Below are positions 41,796-49,976 of a stretch of 64,000 nucleotides of DNA, piece after piece. The stretch covers positions 1 through 64,000 of the forward strand of contig PACZ01000040.1 of the NCBI GenBank assembly GCA_002700305.1, read 5' to 3'. Source of the DNA: Hyphomonas sp. GTDB lineage: Bacteria > Pseudomonadota > Alphaproteobacteria > Caulobacterales > Hyphomonadaceae. Position 1 is the stretch's first letter. Each line of letters starts with the position of its first letter. Position numbers and translations under genes: made by a program. The notes below the pieces were generated by a model. The model worked only from the letters and a program-made list of their open reading frames with translations. It was not told the DNA's origin and ran no database searches.

Positions 41796-42265
41796 TGGAG
41801 TGGATGCATTTCCTGCGCTGGGCGCACATTATCGGGGCGACCGTCCTGCTCGGCACCGGGGCAGGCATCGCCTTCTTCATGGTGATGGCGCACCGCACAC
41901 GTGACGCGCGGCTGATTGCGCACACCGCCTCCATCGTGGTGATCGCCGACTGGCTGTTCACGGCGACGGCGGTCGTTGCCCAGCCCATCACCGGCACGCT
42001 GCTCGCCATGGAGATGGGGTGGCCGCTCACGCAGGGCTGGATCGTCGCATCGCTGGCGCTCTACGTCTTCACCGGTCTCTTCTGGCTGCCGGTCGTCTGG
42101 ATACAGCACAAATTGCGCGATCTCGCCCGCGAAGCCGCAGAGACGGGCGCACCCCTGCCGGAGCGCTATTTCCGCCTCTATCGCATCTGGTTCGCCTGCG
42201 GGTTTCCGGCCTTCTTCGCCGTGCTGGCGATCCTCTGGCTGATGGTCTCCCGCCCGGTTTTCTAG
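41795..42265 (+). CDS. DUF2269 membrane protein
   Basis: A 156-residue integral membrane protein of the DUF2269 family with four hydrophobic helices. Conserved features are the opening MHFLRWAHIIGATVLLGTGAG and VADWLFT-like IVVIADWLFTATAVVAQP. Members are often partners of SDR/DoxX proteins, as here. Function is unknown. The histidines in helix 1 and the loop could bind haem, which is a guess. Confidence 0.85.
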   Translation: MEWMHFLRWAHIIGATVLLGTGAGIAFFMVMAHRTRDARLIAHTASIVVIADWLFTATAVVAQPITGTLLAMEMGWPLTQGWIVASLALYVFTGLFWLPVVWIQHKLRDLAREAAETGAPLPERYFRLYRIWFACGFPAFFAVLAILWLMVSRPVF

Positions 42266-42268
42266 CGC

Positions 42269-43138
42269 CTAATCAGCACCGACGGTCAGGAAGACTTCGG
42301 ACGCCGCTACGGTGAGGGCCGAAACGTCTGCATCCAGCGGATGCGGGCGGGCCGCTGTCGGATAGGCTTCGCCCAGCAGGGTGAGCGCGCCGCGAATGGC
42401 CTCGGCCGCATCCGGATTCTCTGCGGTGATCGCTTCTTCTTCGGATCCGAACTGATCCTTCGCGGCGGTGTAGAAGCCGTAGCCGTCGAGGTAGGGCTCA
42501 TAGAAATCGGATTCGGTGGAGAGACGGTACATCTTGGTCGAGCGGTCGATCATGTCGGCCACCACGCCGGTGGTTATCGCCGCCGGGCTGGAGCCGTCGT
42601 CAGGCGCCTTTTTGGATGCCGCGCGCAGGGTCGCCACGATTTTCGCGGTGCGTGCATCGATCTCTTCGACACTCTCGCCAGCGAACACGGCGGCGGAGGC
42701 CTCCAGGAACTGGTCTGTAAAGTCCGCCACGCCGCGCGCTTCGAACACGGGCTCCATATCGAACAGGACTTCGGACACCGGGTGCGCGAACATTTCGCCA
42801 GCGGCCTCTGTCTCACCGTCGCGATAGGCATCGCGGGCAGCCAGAACATGGGCCTCCGCGACGGCGAGCGCGATATTGTAGACGACCGGATCGGTCAGGG
42901 CCGCTTCAATGGCGACACCGCCTTCGCCCTCACCGGAGGCCGCGGCCGGAGCGTTCACCGCTTCCAGTTTCGCTTCGACTTCGGCCTCGGTGGCTTCCGG
43001 CGTAGCGCTGTCGGCGGCAGGCTGTTCAGCGGGCGCGGCGTCCTTGGCGGCGGGCTCGCCACATCCAGCCAGTGCCGTCGTCGTCATGAGGGCGGCGCCG
43101 AGGCCGAGATGCGTCCAGCGTTTCTTCTTGATATCCAT
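42269..43138 (-). CDS. Unrecognised lipoprotein, Ala/Glu-rich
   Basis: A 289-residue putative lipoprotein. The signal ends in the lipobox ALAGC after MDIKKKRWTHLGLGA; a low-complexity linker of about 50 residues (PAEQPAADSATPEATEAE...) follows. The rest is a mostly helical domain containing VVYNIALAVAEAHVLAARDAYRDG and VLFDMEPVFEARGVADFTDQF. I do not recognise a family. The ATG at 43138 is chosen over an upstream one at 43294 because the signal peptide begins there. It converges with the DUF2269 gene and is divergent from ruvC. Confidence 0.75.
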   Translation of the reverse strand: MDIKKKRWTHLGLGAALMTTTALAGCGEPAAKDAAPAEQPAADSATPEATEAEVEAKLEAVNAPAAASGEGEGGVAIEAALTDPVVYNIALAVAEAHVLAARDAYRDGETEAAGEMFAHPVSEVLFDMEPVFEARGVADFTDQFLEASAAVFAGESVEEIDARTAKIVATLRAASKKAPDDGSSPAAITTGVVADMIDRSTKMYRLSTESDFYEPYLDGYGFYTAAKDQFGSEEEAITAENPDAAEAIRGALTLLGEAYPTAARPHPLDADVSALTVAASEVFLTVGAD

Positions 43139-43255
43139 AGCCTTGCGGGGCTCCTTCCGGTCGGGGAAACAGGTCTGCGCCTGTCCTGCCCGAAATGAGA
43201 AGCATTCGCAACTAATATTCCGCCGCGTCTGCAGTCTTTCCGGGGGCAGGGGTGT

Positions 43256-43270
43256 GAACAAATCGGGAAA
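43256..43270. promoter_or_regulatory. Near-match alphaproteobacterial SOS box upstream of ruvC
   Basis: GAAC-N7-GAAA is one base off the alphaproteobacterial LexA site (GAAC-N7-GAAC). It lies 43 bases before the ruvC ATG and could make ruvCAB damage-inducible. Confidence 0.4.
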
Positions 43271-43312
43271 ATGCAAGGTGTCATTAACCGGCACGCCTGA
43301 TAGGTTGGAGGG

Positions 43313-43816
43313 ATGAGCACCACGATTCGAATCCTAGGGATTGACCCCGGCCTGCGCCATACCGGCTGGGGGGTGATCGAGCTGTCCGGCATGCGGCTGA
43401 CCCATATCGCCCATGGCGTGATCTCGGTGGACCCCAAGCAGGACATGGCCGAGCGCCTTGGCGGTATCTTCGAAGCTGTGGGCGAACTGGCCCGCTATCA
43501 CCAGCCGACTGCCGCTGGCGTGGAGGAGACGCTGGTGAATGCCAATCCGCGTTCGGCGCTGAAGCTCGGCCAGGCGCGTGGCGCGGCGATGGCGGCGCTG
43601 GCCATGGGCGGCATTCCGGTGGCGGAGTTTGCGCCCCGCAAGATCAAGCTGGCTGTTGTCGGTACCGGCACGGCGGACAAGGAGCAGGTCATGTTCATGG
43701 TCAAACGCCTGCTCCCCAAGGCGGCGGACCTGAAATCGGACTCTGCCGATGCGCTGGCCTGCGCCATCTGTGCCGCGCACCATCTGCCGGCTGACATGAA
43801 GCGGGGGGCGGCATGA
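43313..43816 (+). CDS. ruvC: Holliday junction resolvase RuvC
   Basis: A 167-residue endonuclease that cuts Holliday junctions. Acidic catalytic residues are in ILGIDPGLRHTGWG, VEETLVN and DSADALACAI. GGAGGG precedes the ATG. The stop overlaps the ruvA start (ATGA). It is the first gene of ruvCAB. Confidence 0.97.
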   Translation: MSTTIRILGIDPGLRHTGWGVIELSGMRLTHIAHGVISVDPKQDMAERLGGIFEAVGELARYHQPTAAGVEETLVNANPRSALKLGQARGAAMAALAMGGIPVAEFAPRKIKLAVVGTGTADKEQVMFMVKRLLPKAADLKSDSADALACAICAAHHLPADMKRGAA

Positions 43817-44433
43817 TTATCGGACGCCTTGTCGGCGAGGTCGCGGGCCTCGGCACGGATCATCTGCTCGTGGACGTGAATGGCGTCGGCTATGTCTGCA
43901 TGGCGGGCACACGATTACTCTCGCGCACGCATGCGGGGGAGAAGATTACTGTCCATGTCGAAACGCGAGTGACGGAGAATTCCATCACGCTGTTCGGCTT
44001 CGGCACGGATGAAGAGCGCGCCTGGTTCGTCCGCCTGCAGGATGTGCATGGCGTGGCCGGCAAGGCGGCGATGGCGATCCTCGACGCGATCACGCCGGCA
44101 GAGCTTATGGACGCGATTGCGCTGGGCGATGCCAAAGTTCTGGAGCGCGCCAAAGGCGTCGGCAAGAAATTGGCCGAGCGGATTGTGCATGACCTGTCCG
44201 GCAAGCCGCCGCCGCTTGGCCGGTTCGGCAAGTTCGAAGCCGCCAGCGCCGCCGGCATGGCGAGCGCGCCTGTTGCGGCTGCGACAGGCGCGAGAGGGGA
44301 GGCGATCTCCGCGCTGGTCAATCTCGGCTATACCCAATCCGATGCCGCCCGCGCTGTTGCGGGTGTCGCGAAGGATTCCGGTGACGATGTCGGCGTGCTC
44401 GTGAAGGCCGCTCTGAAGGAGCTCGCGCGATGA
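43813..44433 (+). CDS. ruvA: Holliday junction branch migration protein RuvA
   Basis: A 206-residue DNA-binding subunit that holds the junction for RuvB. The OB-fold N-terminus [14 protein letters not shown] is followed by the helix-hairpin-helix stretches [13 protein letters not shown] and [16 protein letters not shown] and the RuvB-binding C-terminal domain ([15 protein letters not shown]). It overlaps ruvC and ruvB by four bases each. Confidence 0.97.
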   Translation: MIIGRLVGEVAGLGTDHLLVDVNGVGYVCMAGTRLLSRTHAGEKITVHVETRVTENSITLFGFGTDEERAWFVRLQDVHGVAGKAAMAILDAITPAELMDAIALGDAKVLERAKGVGKKLAERIVHDLSGKPPPLGRFGKFEAASAAGMASAPVAAATGARGEAISALVNLGYTQSDAARAVAGVAKDSGDDVGVLVKAALKELAR

Positions 44434-45458
44434 GCCGAGAGGGCGCCCTTTCCGATCCGAACGCTCAGGGCGGGGATGCGCTGGACCGGGCGCTCCGTCC
44501 TCAGACGTTTGAGGATTATGTCGGCCAGCGCAAGGCGAAGGCGAACCTCAAGGTCTATGTCGAGGCGGCGCGCGGGCGCTCCGAGGCACTGGACCATGTG
44601 CTGCTGTTCGGCCCGCCGGGCCTCGGCAAGACGACGCTGGCGCAGATTCTTGCCCGGGAAATGGGGGTCGGTTTCCGCGCCACCTCCGGGCCCGTGATTG
44701 CCAAGTCGGGTGACCTCGCCGCGATCCTCACCAATCTGGAACCGAACGATGTTCTGTTCATCGACGAGATTCACCGCCTGCCGCCAGTCGTGGAGGAGAT
44801 CCTCTATCCGGCGATGGAGGATTATGCCCTCGACATTGTGATCGGGGAGGGGCCTTCGGCCCGGTCTGTGCGGCTGGATCTGGCACCGTTCACGCTGGTC
44901 GGTGCGACGACGCGCGCGGGCCTGCTGGCGACGCCGCTGCGTGACCGGTTCGGCATTCCGGTGCGGCTGGAATTCTACGAGCCCGAAGAACTGGGCCGCA
45001 TTGTCATGGCCGCGGCGCGCAAGCTGAATGCGCAGATCACGGAAGAAGGCGCGGTTGAGATTGCCAGCCGGGCCCGGGGTACGCCTCGAATTGCGCTGCG
45101 CCTGCTGCGCCGGGTGCGCGACTTTGCCGAAGCTGCCGGTGATGCGATCAACCGGGACAGCGCCGCAAGTGCGCTCAAACGCCTGGAAATCGATAGCGAT
45201 GGCCTTGACGCGCTCGACCGTCGCTACCTGCATGCGCTGGTGAAAACCTATGCAGGTGGGCCGGTCGGCGTGGAGACGCTGGCCGCGGCCCTGTCGGAGG
45301 CGCGCGATGCGGTGGAAGACGTGATCGAGCCCTACCTGATGCAGCGCGGCTATGTCGCCCGTACGCCGCGCGGCCGCGTGGCGGCGCCGCTGGCTTATGA
45401 GCGTCTCGGCCTGCCGAACCCAGGCGGCCAGCAATCCGGCCTATTTGGAGAAAAATAA
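44430..45458 (+). CDS. ruvB: Holliday junction helicase RuvB
   Basis: A 342-residue AAA+ motor. Walker A is [11 protein letters not shown], Walker B is LFIDEIHRL, sensor 1 is [11 protein letters not shown], and the arginine finger region is TPLRDRFGI. It ends with the winged-helix domain ([14 protein letters not shown]). The overlap with ruvA indicates coupled translation. Confidence 0.97.
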   Translation: MSREGALSDPNAQGGDALDRALRPQTFEDYVGQRKAKANLKVYVEAARGRSEALDHVLLFGPPGLGKTTLAQILAREMGVGFRATSGPVIAKSGDLAAILTNLEPNDVLFIDEIHRLPPVVEEILYPAMEDYALDIVIGEGPSARSVRLDLAPFTLVGATTRAGLLATPLRDRFGIPVRLEFYEPEELGRIVMAAARKLNAQITEEGAVEIASRARGTPRIALRLLRRVRDFAEAAGDAINRDSAASALKRLEIDSDGLDALDRRYLHALVKTYAGGPVGVETLAAALSEARDAVEDVIEPYLMQRGYVARTPRGRVAAPLAYERLGLPNPGGQQSGLFGEK

Positions 45459-45479
45459 GACGCATAAGGAGAGACCCCG

Positions 45480-45923
45480 ATGATGCGTTCCGATGCCGAC
45501 TTCATGAAAGAGGCCTATGCCGAGGCGCAGAAGGGGCTTGAGGAGGGCGGTCTGCCCATCGGTGCCGTCCTCGTGCGCGGCGGCGAGATTATCGGCCGCG
45601 GGCACAATCAGCGCGTCCAGAAGGCAGATCCGATCCTGCATGGCGAGATGGCCTGCATGCAGAATGCCGGACGGCAGGCGAGCTACAGGGACACGGTCAT
45701 GTACACCACCTTGTCGCCCTGCATGATGTGCACCGGCACGATCATCCAGTTCGGCGTCCCCCGCGTGGTCATCGGGGAAAGCGTCAATTTCAAGGGCTTC
45801 CAGGATGTGCTGGCGCTGGCGGGTGTGGAGGTGAAAGACCTGCATGATCCGGCCTGTATCGACATGATGGCAGACTTCATCCGGCACCATCCGGGCCTGT
45901 GGAATGAAGACATCGGCCATTAG
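45480..45923 (+). CDS. Yeast-type cytosine deaminase (Fcy1-like)
   Basis: A 147-residue zinc deaminase. The zinc site is HGEMACMQN (His, Glu) and SPCMMCTGTI (two Cys). Unlike TadA or CDA it matches yeast Fcy1 along its length: GGLPIGAVLV, GRGHNQRVQK, TTLSPCMMCTGTIIQFGVPR, GESVNFKGFQ and the end PGLWNEDIG. So it probably deaminates cytosine (pyrimidine salvage), with guanine or another base as an alternative. It follows ruvB after 21 bases and may be on its mRNA. Confidence 0.85.
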   Translation: MMRSDADFMKEAYAEAQKGLEEGGLPIGAVLVRGGEIIGRGHNQRVQKADPILHGEMACMQNAGRQASYRDTVMYTTLSPCMMCTGTIIQFGVPRVVIGESVNFKGFQDVLALAGVEVKDLHDPACIDMMADFIRHHPGLWNEDIGH

Positions 45924-46017
45924 GCCGGCAGGCCCGCCCGACACAATTTGAACACTATTGACGCGCGATGATGAGGATTGCGGCTTTTTTTGCTGCTAGA
46001 TCCGAAAAGGACTCCCC

Positions 46018-46707
46018 ATGCTTCGCCAGACCTTCACCGCCCGGACGCCGCTCCGGACGGTCGCCTTTGCATTGCTGTGCGCAGTATTGGTGGCTTTCTT
46101 CTTCTCCGGCGCCGCAAGCGCGGAAAACACCGTACCGGACAACGCAACCGCGAATTCCTACAACACCGGCTGGAAATGCGATGACGGCTTTCAGGAGCAG
46201 GATGGCGCCTGCGCCGATATTCAGTTGCCGGACAATGCCTATCTGAACAACCGGTCGTTCGGCCGGGGCTGGGTCTGCATGTTCGGGTTCGAGCGTGTCG
46301 AGGAAGCCTGCGTGCCTGTGGACGTGCCCGATCATGCCTATCTTGAGCCGTCCGGCGTGCGGTGGAGCTGCGAACGGGGCTTTGAGGCGAAAGACGGCAA
46401 ATGCGTCGCCATCGACGTGCCGGAAAACGGCTATCTCAGCGGCCTCAGCTATAATGACGGCTGGGCGTGCGAGCGGGGCTACAAAGCGGAACGTGATCGC
46501 TGTGTCGAAATCCTCGTGCCGGAACATGGATATCTGAGCTCCGAACGCTCCGGCCCTGGCTGGAAGTGTGAGCGGGGCTATATCGCGTCCGGCAATTCCT
46601 GTGTTTCGCTGAATGTGCCGGACAACGCACATATCAGCTACATGGAAGAGCGGTGGGAATGCAACAAACCCTATATTCAGCGTGGGGACGTGTGCGTGCT
46701 GCCATGA
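46018..46707 (+). CDS. Secreted six-repeat cysteine protein
   Basis: A 229-residue protein with a long signal peptide (about residues 1-35, ending AASA). The mature part is six tandem units of about 31-33 residues. Each unit has a V/L-P-D/E-N/H start, an aromatic-glycine turn, and W-x-C-x10-C; there are 12 cysteines in all, likely six intra-unit disulfides. Examples are GWKCDDGFQEQDGAC, GWACERGYKAERDRC and RWECNKPYIQRGDVC. Similar NAHLxYxxxxWECN repeats occur in other alphaproteobacteria, but I know of no function. It could be a cell-surface or secreted adhesion/structural protein. It ends just before repeat locus C. Confidence 0.8.
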   Translation: MLRQTFTARTPLRTVAFALLCAVLVAFFFSGAASAENTVPDNATANSYNTGWKCDDGFQEQDGACADIQLPDNAYLNNRSFGRGWVCMFGFERVEEACVPVDVPDHAYLEPSGVRWSCERGFEAKDGKCVAIDVPENGYLSGLSYNDGWACERGYKAERDRCVEILVPEHGYLSSERSGPGWKCERGYIASGNSCVSLNVPDNAHISYMEERWECNKPYIQRGDVCVLP

Positions 46708-46821
46708 CGGCCGGGAAGAACGGGCTTTCATGGCAGCTAGCAACACGGGCGCCCAGCACGTTCGGCCGGACTGGCGCCTGCGCCATCCGGTAAACAATCT
46801 GAATTCGGACGGGGTTACCGT

Positions 46822-47190
46822 CTAGGGCGGACCAGGGACGTGCAATGCCGGATCAGGCCCGGCCATATCATGACCATGCGTGACCATACCGGACTTGTCC
46901 GGACTATGGCGGACCTCTGCGGACTCTGCGCGCAGGAAAGCCGGCACATCGCTGCAGCACGCAGGATGCGCCCATGCCGCGATACGCGGCGCTTCATAAA
47001 CATAGAGATCGTCCGGCGGGGGCGGGTCAGATATCAGCACGATGCGGATATTGCCGTACTGGTCCACCCGGCACAGGGCTTCGCGCCCGCTGCGCGCATG
47101 CCAGCGGGCAAGGCGCAGCAGGTTCCAGACCAGCCATGGCCAGAACAGCGGCACGACAAAGTCAAAATGGGTGCGAAGGTTCGGATTCAT
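46822..47190 (-). CDS. Small conserved hypothetical protein, C-terminus inside repeat C
   Basis: A 122-residue protein starting MNPNLRTHFDFVVPLFWPWL, with a hydrophobic aromatic N-terminal segment and a polar middle (DQYGNIRIVLISDPPPPDDLYVYEAP). It is conserved in related genomes as far as I recall, but without a known function. The last ~32 residues (SPDKSGMVTHGHDM...) are encoded by the phased repeat at 46829-46930, so the gene's end may have been overwritten by that element. The start at 47190 lacks a good ribosome site; an ATG at 47202 is an alternative. Confidence 0.6.
   Translation of the reverse strand: MNPNLRTHFDFVVPLFWPWLVWNLLRLARWHARSGREALCRVDQYGNIRIVLISDPPPPDDLYVYEAPRIAAWAHPACCSDVPAFLRAESAEVRHSPDKSGMVTHGHDMAGPDPALHVPGPP
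46829..46930 (+). repeat. Dispersed 10-bp-phased repeat, locus C
   Basis: Six consecutive 10-base units begin at 46871, each starting TGACC or GGACT/GGACC (TGACCATGCG, TGACCATACC, GGACTTGTCC, GGACTATGGC, GGACCTCTGC, GGACTCTGCG). GGACCAGG lies upstream at 46829, and the core TGACCA-N3-CGGACT is at 46881-46895. It overlaps the 3' end of the gene on the minus strand. Loci A and B share the core. Confidence 0.65.
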
Positions 47191-47291
47191 GCGCCAGAGC
47201 ATGCAGCGGCAGGGGGCCTGTCGGACAGGCGCGCTGCGATCTGCCGCCATCATGGGAGAAGAGCGGGGGACAGGCCCGCCGCTATCCCACG

Positions 47292-47723
47292 TCAGGGCAG
47301 CATCACGGCGCCGCCTTTCCAGAAGATCGCGATCAGGATGGACGCCGCCGACACGACCAGCGACAGCGCCGCCATACGGGTGGAGACGCGGAAGCGTTTT
47401 GTGTCTTCCTGCAGATCCGCCAGCACGCTGGCCAGCAGGGGGAAGTTCACGCAGTGGCGGTCGCCCCCGATGCGCAGGCTGAACACATTCACACTGTCGC
47501 CGTCGCCGGTGTGCGAGCCGTATTTCGCGTTCATGTGATAATAGAGCCGCCCGAAGATCAGGTCCGGGTCACAGCGGAAGCGCTTTGCCAGCACATCGAT
47601 ATCGATCGGCACCCAGATCTTTGTGGAGCGGGTCCTGGTCTCGTCCGAGAAGTCCGCGAATGCGCGGTCATAGCGCCGGTAGATCTCCGCCAGCAGGCGC
47701 TCATCCGTCGGGATCTTCGCCAT
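47292..47723 (-). CDS. Hypothetical protein with C-terminal membrane helix
   Basis: A 143-residue protein. A soluble N-terminal part of about 105 residues (LLAEIYRRYDRAFADF, FGRLYYHMNAKYGSH, GGDRHCVNFPLLASVLADL) is followed by one C-terminal helix (MAALSLVVSAASILIAIFW). It is therefore probably tail-anchored in the membrane with its bulk in the cytoplasm. GGAGGGGAG precedes the ATG well. No family recognised. Confidence 0.7.
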   Translation of the reverse strand: MAKIPTDERLLAEIYRRYDRAFADFSDETRTRSTKIWVPIDIDVLAKRFRCDPDLIFGRLYYHMNAKYGSHTGDGDSVNVFSLRIGGDRHCVNFPLLASVLADLQEDTKRFRVSTRMAALSLVVSAASILIAIFWKGGAVMLP

Positions 47724-47809
47724 CGGTCTCCCCTCCGCTTGGCTGCGGGCTGAGGATGGCAGGGGAGGGGTGGGAGGGCAAGTATTGGAGATAAGTTGAT
47801 GGAAGAAAC

Positions 47810-48556
47810 CTAGTCCTCAATATCATCGGTGGCGGTACTATCTGGTAGTTTTTTCTCGGATTCACTGCGCTTTTGGAGTGCCTTCTCCGCGTCCTTTAAA
47901 AGTCGAGGAACTGTATAAGCTTGGCGCAGAAAGGCTTCGGCCAAGTCTCTCGCAACAGCCGCATCCGCTTTAGTGAGCGGTGTATCTTCATGGGCCGCAG
48001 CATTCCCAAAACTAAGGGCTCGGCTCGTCAGTTGAAGAAGGTCATCGGATATGATGCCCTCGGAATTGAGTTTCTTCAGTCGAGCACCAAGAGGTGTTTT
48101 ATCCGAACCATCAGCACCGGCGAATAGTTTCGCAGCACTTTCGAGAACTCTTCGATATGCGATAGTGGATACGGTTGGCAATTGATCAGTAGAGAATGCA
48201 ATCTCGGCCTCCTTCCAAGCTGAAAATAACTTCGAGGGGCTGCCTGCGGGTAGTTTTCTGGTCAGAGGGGGGTGCTGTTCGTCGCATTTCCTAGTGATGC
48301 TATTTTCGCCATGCAGATCATCCACGAATTTACGTAAATACTTGTCATCCAATTCGCTCAGCCAGAAATAATAATAGAGTAGCGACAGGCGTTGGCATTT
48401 CGCACAAGGTGTTGCAACTTCGACCCAAGTACCCTCGACAAAGCGCTTTTGAGGGTTTTTGACACCGACATCCCATTCTACGAAAGTCGCCACAGCTTGC
48501 GTTTTCCCAAAAGTGGGAATTTTACAGTATCCGCAAGTAAATGCGATCGTGGCCAA
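47810..48556 (-). CDS. DUF4145 domain protein (AT-richer, likely acquired)
   Basis: A 248-residue protein with an N-terminal zinc-ribbon-like pair (FTCGYC and PCAKC) and a C-terminal DUF4145 helical region (AYRRVLESAAKLFAG, LGARLKKLNSEGIISDDLLQLTSRALSFGNAAAHED). DUF4145 is also found fused to restriction endonuclease subunits. The gene uses a TTG start two bases behind the argG stop, with its GGGAAGAA ribosome site inside the end of argG. It is visibly AT-richer than its neighbours, which suggests transfer and docking behind argG. Confidence 0.78.
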   Translation of the reverse strand: MATIAFTCGYCKIPTFGKTQAVATFVEWDVGVKNPQKRFVEGTWVEVATPCAKCQRLSLLYYYFWLSELDDKYLRKFVDDLHGENSITRKCDEQHPPLTRKLPAGSPSKLFSAWKEAEIAFSTDQLPTVSTIAYRRVLESAAKLFAGADGSDKTPLGARLKKLNSEGIISDDLLQLTSRALSFGNAAAHEDTPLTKADAAVARDLAEAFLRQAYTVPRLLKDAEKALQKRSESEKKLPDSTATDDIED

Positions 48557-48558
48557 GA

Positions 48559-49800
48559 CTAATTCTTCCCGAACTTCCGGTCACGCCCTGCCAGCAACCG
48601 CAAGCGCAGGGCGTTCAGGCGGATGAAGCCTTCGGCATCTTTCTGGTCATAGGCGCCGTGGTCGTCTTCGAAGGTGACGATTTTCTCTGAGTACAGAGAA
48701 TAGGGCGACGAGCGGCCGATCAGATAGGCCTGGCCCTTGTAGAGCTTGAGCTTCACTTCGCCGGAGACATAGCGCTGCGAATGGTCGATGGCGGCCTGCA
48801 GCATTTCGCGCTCCGGGCTCCACCAGAAGCCATTATAGATGAGCTCTGCATATTTCGGCATCAGCTCGTCTTTCAGGTGCGCGGCGCCGCGGTCGAGCGT
48901 GGCCTGCTCGATGCCGCGGTGGGCGACCAGCAGGATTGTGCCGCCGGGCGTCTCATAGATGCCGCGGGACTTCATGCCGACAAAGCGGTTTTCCAGAAGG
49001 TCCAGCCGGCCGATGCCGTGCTTCTTGCCGTATGCGTTGAGGGCGGTCAGCAGCGTCGCCGGGCTCATCTCCTCGCCATTGATCGAACAGGCATCGCCGC
49101 GCTCGAACCCAATGGTGATGATCTCCGGCTCGTCCGGCGCGTCTTCCGGGGAAATCGTGCGCATATGGACGAATTCCGGGGCGGGCTCGGCCGGGTCTTC
49201 CAGAACCTTGCCTTCTGAGGAGGAGTGCAGCAGGTTCGCGTCGACCGAGAAGGGGGCCTCGCCGCGCTTGTCTTTCGCGATCTCGATGCCGTGGGATTCG
49301 GCGAATTTCAGCAGGTCTGTCCGGGATTTGAAATCCCAGTCGCGCCACGGGGCGATGACCTTGATGTCCGGGTTCAGGCCGTAATAGCCGAGCTCGAAGC
49401 GGACCTGGTCGTTGCCCTTGCCGGTGGCGCCATGGCAAACGGCGTCGGCGCCGACCATGTCGGCAATCTCGATCTGGCGCTTGGCAATCAGCGGCCGGGC
49501 GATGGAGGTGCCGAGCAGGTAGACGCCCTCATAGACGGCATTGGCGCGGAACATCGGGAAGACGTAATCGCGCACGAAATCCTCGCGCACATCCTCGATA
49601 AAGATGTTTTCCGGCTTCACGCCGGCGGCGAGCGCCTTTTCGCGGGCCGGGCCCAGTTCTTCGCCCTGGCCGAGGTCTGCGGTGAATGTCACAACTTCTG
49701 CGCCGAACTCGGTTTGCAGCCATTTCAGGATGATCGAGGTGTCGAGACCCCCGGAATAGGCAAGAACGACCTTTTTCGGGGCGGATTTCGGCGTGGACAT
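48559..49800 (-). CDS. argG: Argininosuccinate synthase
   Basis: A 413-residue enzyme that joins citrulline and aspartate with ATP in arginine synthesis. The N-type ATP-binding motif is [28 protein letters not shown] and [10 protein letters not shown] are further family blocks. The ATG at 49800 gives the normal N-terminus; an upstream ATG at 49842 adds 14 residues without need. It is followed by a foreign DUF4145 gene on the same strand. Confidence 0.96.
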   Translation of the reverse strand: MSTPKSAPKKVVLAYSGGLDTSIILKWLQTEFGAEVVTFTADLGQGEELGPAREKALAAGVKPENIFIEDVREDFVRDYVFPMFRANAVYEGVYLLGTSIARPLIAKRQIEIADMVGADAVCHGATGKGNDQVRFELGYYGLNPDIKVIAPWRDWDFKSRTDLLKFAESHGIEIAKDKRGEAPFSVDANLLHSSSEGKVLEDPAEPAPEFVHMRTISPEDAPDEPEIITIGFERGDACSINGEEMSPATLLTALNAYGKKHGIGRLDLLENRFVGMKSRGIYETPGGTILLVAHRGIEQATLDRGAAHLKDELMPKYAELIYNGFWWSPEREMLQAAIDHSQRYVSGEVKLKLYKGQAYLIGRSSPYSLYSEKIVTFEDDHGAYDQKDAEGFIRLNALRLRLLAGRDRKFGKN

Positions 49801-49917
49801 GGAGAATTTTTCCCTGAGCGCTGCAGCTTGAGGCTGTTGCATTAAGGCGACGGCGGGGCGCTGACAAGCGGGGAGCCGCTATCGAGTTGCTTTCGATGGG
49901 CCATGGTTTTCGTTACA

Positions 49918-49955
49918 TTAATCGTTTACCGTAACTAAGAGGGCAGGTTAATCGT
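49918..49955. repeat. Direct repeat TTAATCGT, 30 bp apart
   Basis: TTAATCGT occurs at 49918-49925 and 49948-49955, exactly 30 bp (three helical turns) apart, in the promoter region of the large coiled-coil gene. It may be a pair of operator half-sites; no regulator known. Confidence 0.4.
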
Positions 49956-49976
49956 CTGCAGCGTGGGGTTAAGGTC

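Noticed and set aside
46840..47753. Overlapping plus-strand open frames across the two small hypothetical genes
   Set aside because: Arg/Ala-rich translations without ribosome sites; the minus-strand genes have better starts and hydrophobic segments.
49912..49939. GTTAC...GTAAC dyad near the coiled-coil gene as a CtrA or DnaA site
   Set aside because: Arms of only 5 bp with a 14-base loop and no match to either consensus.
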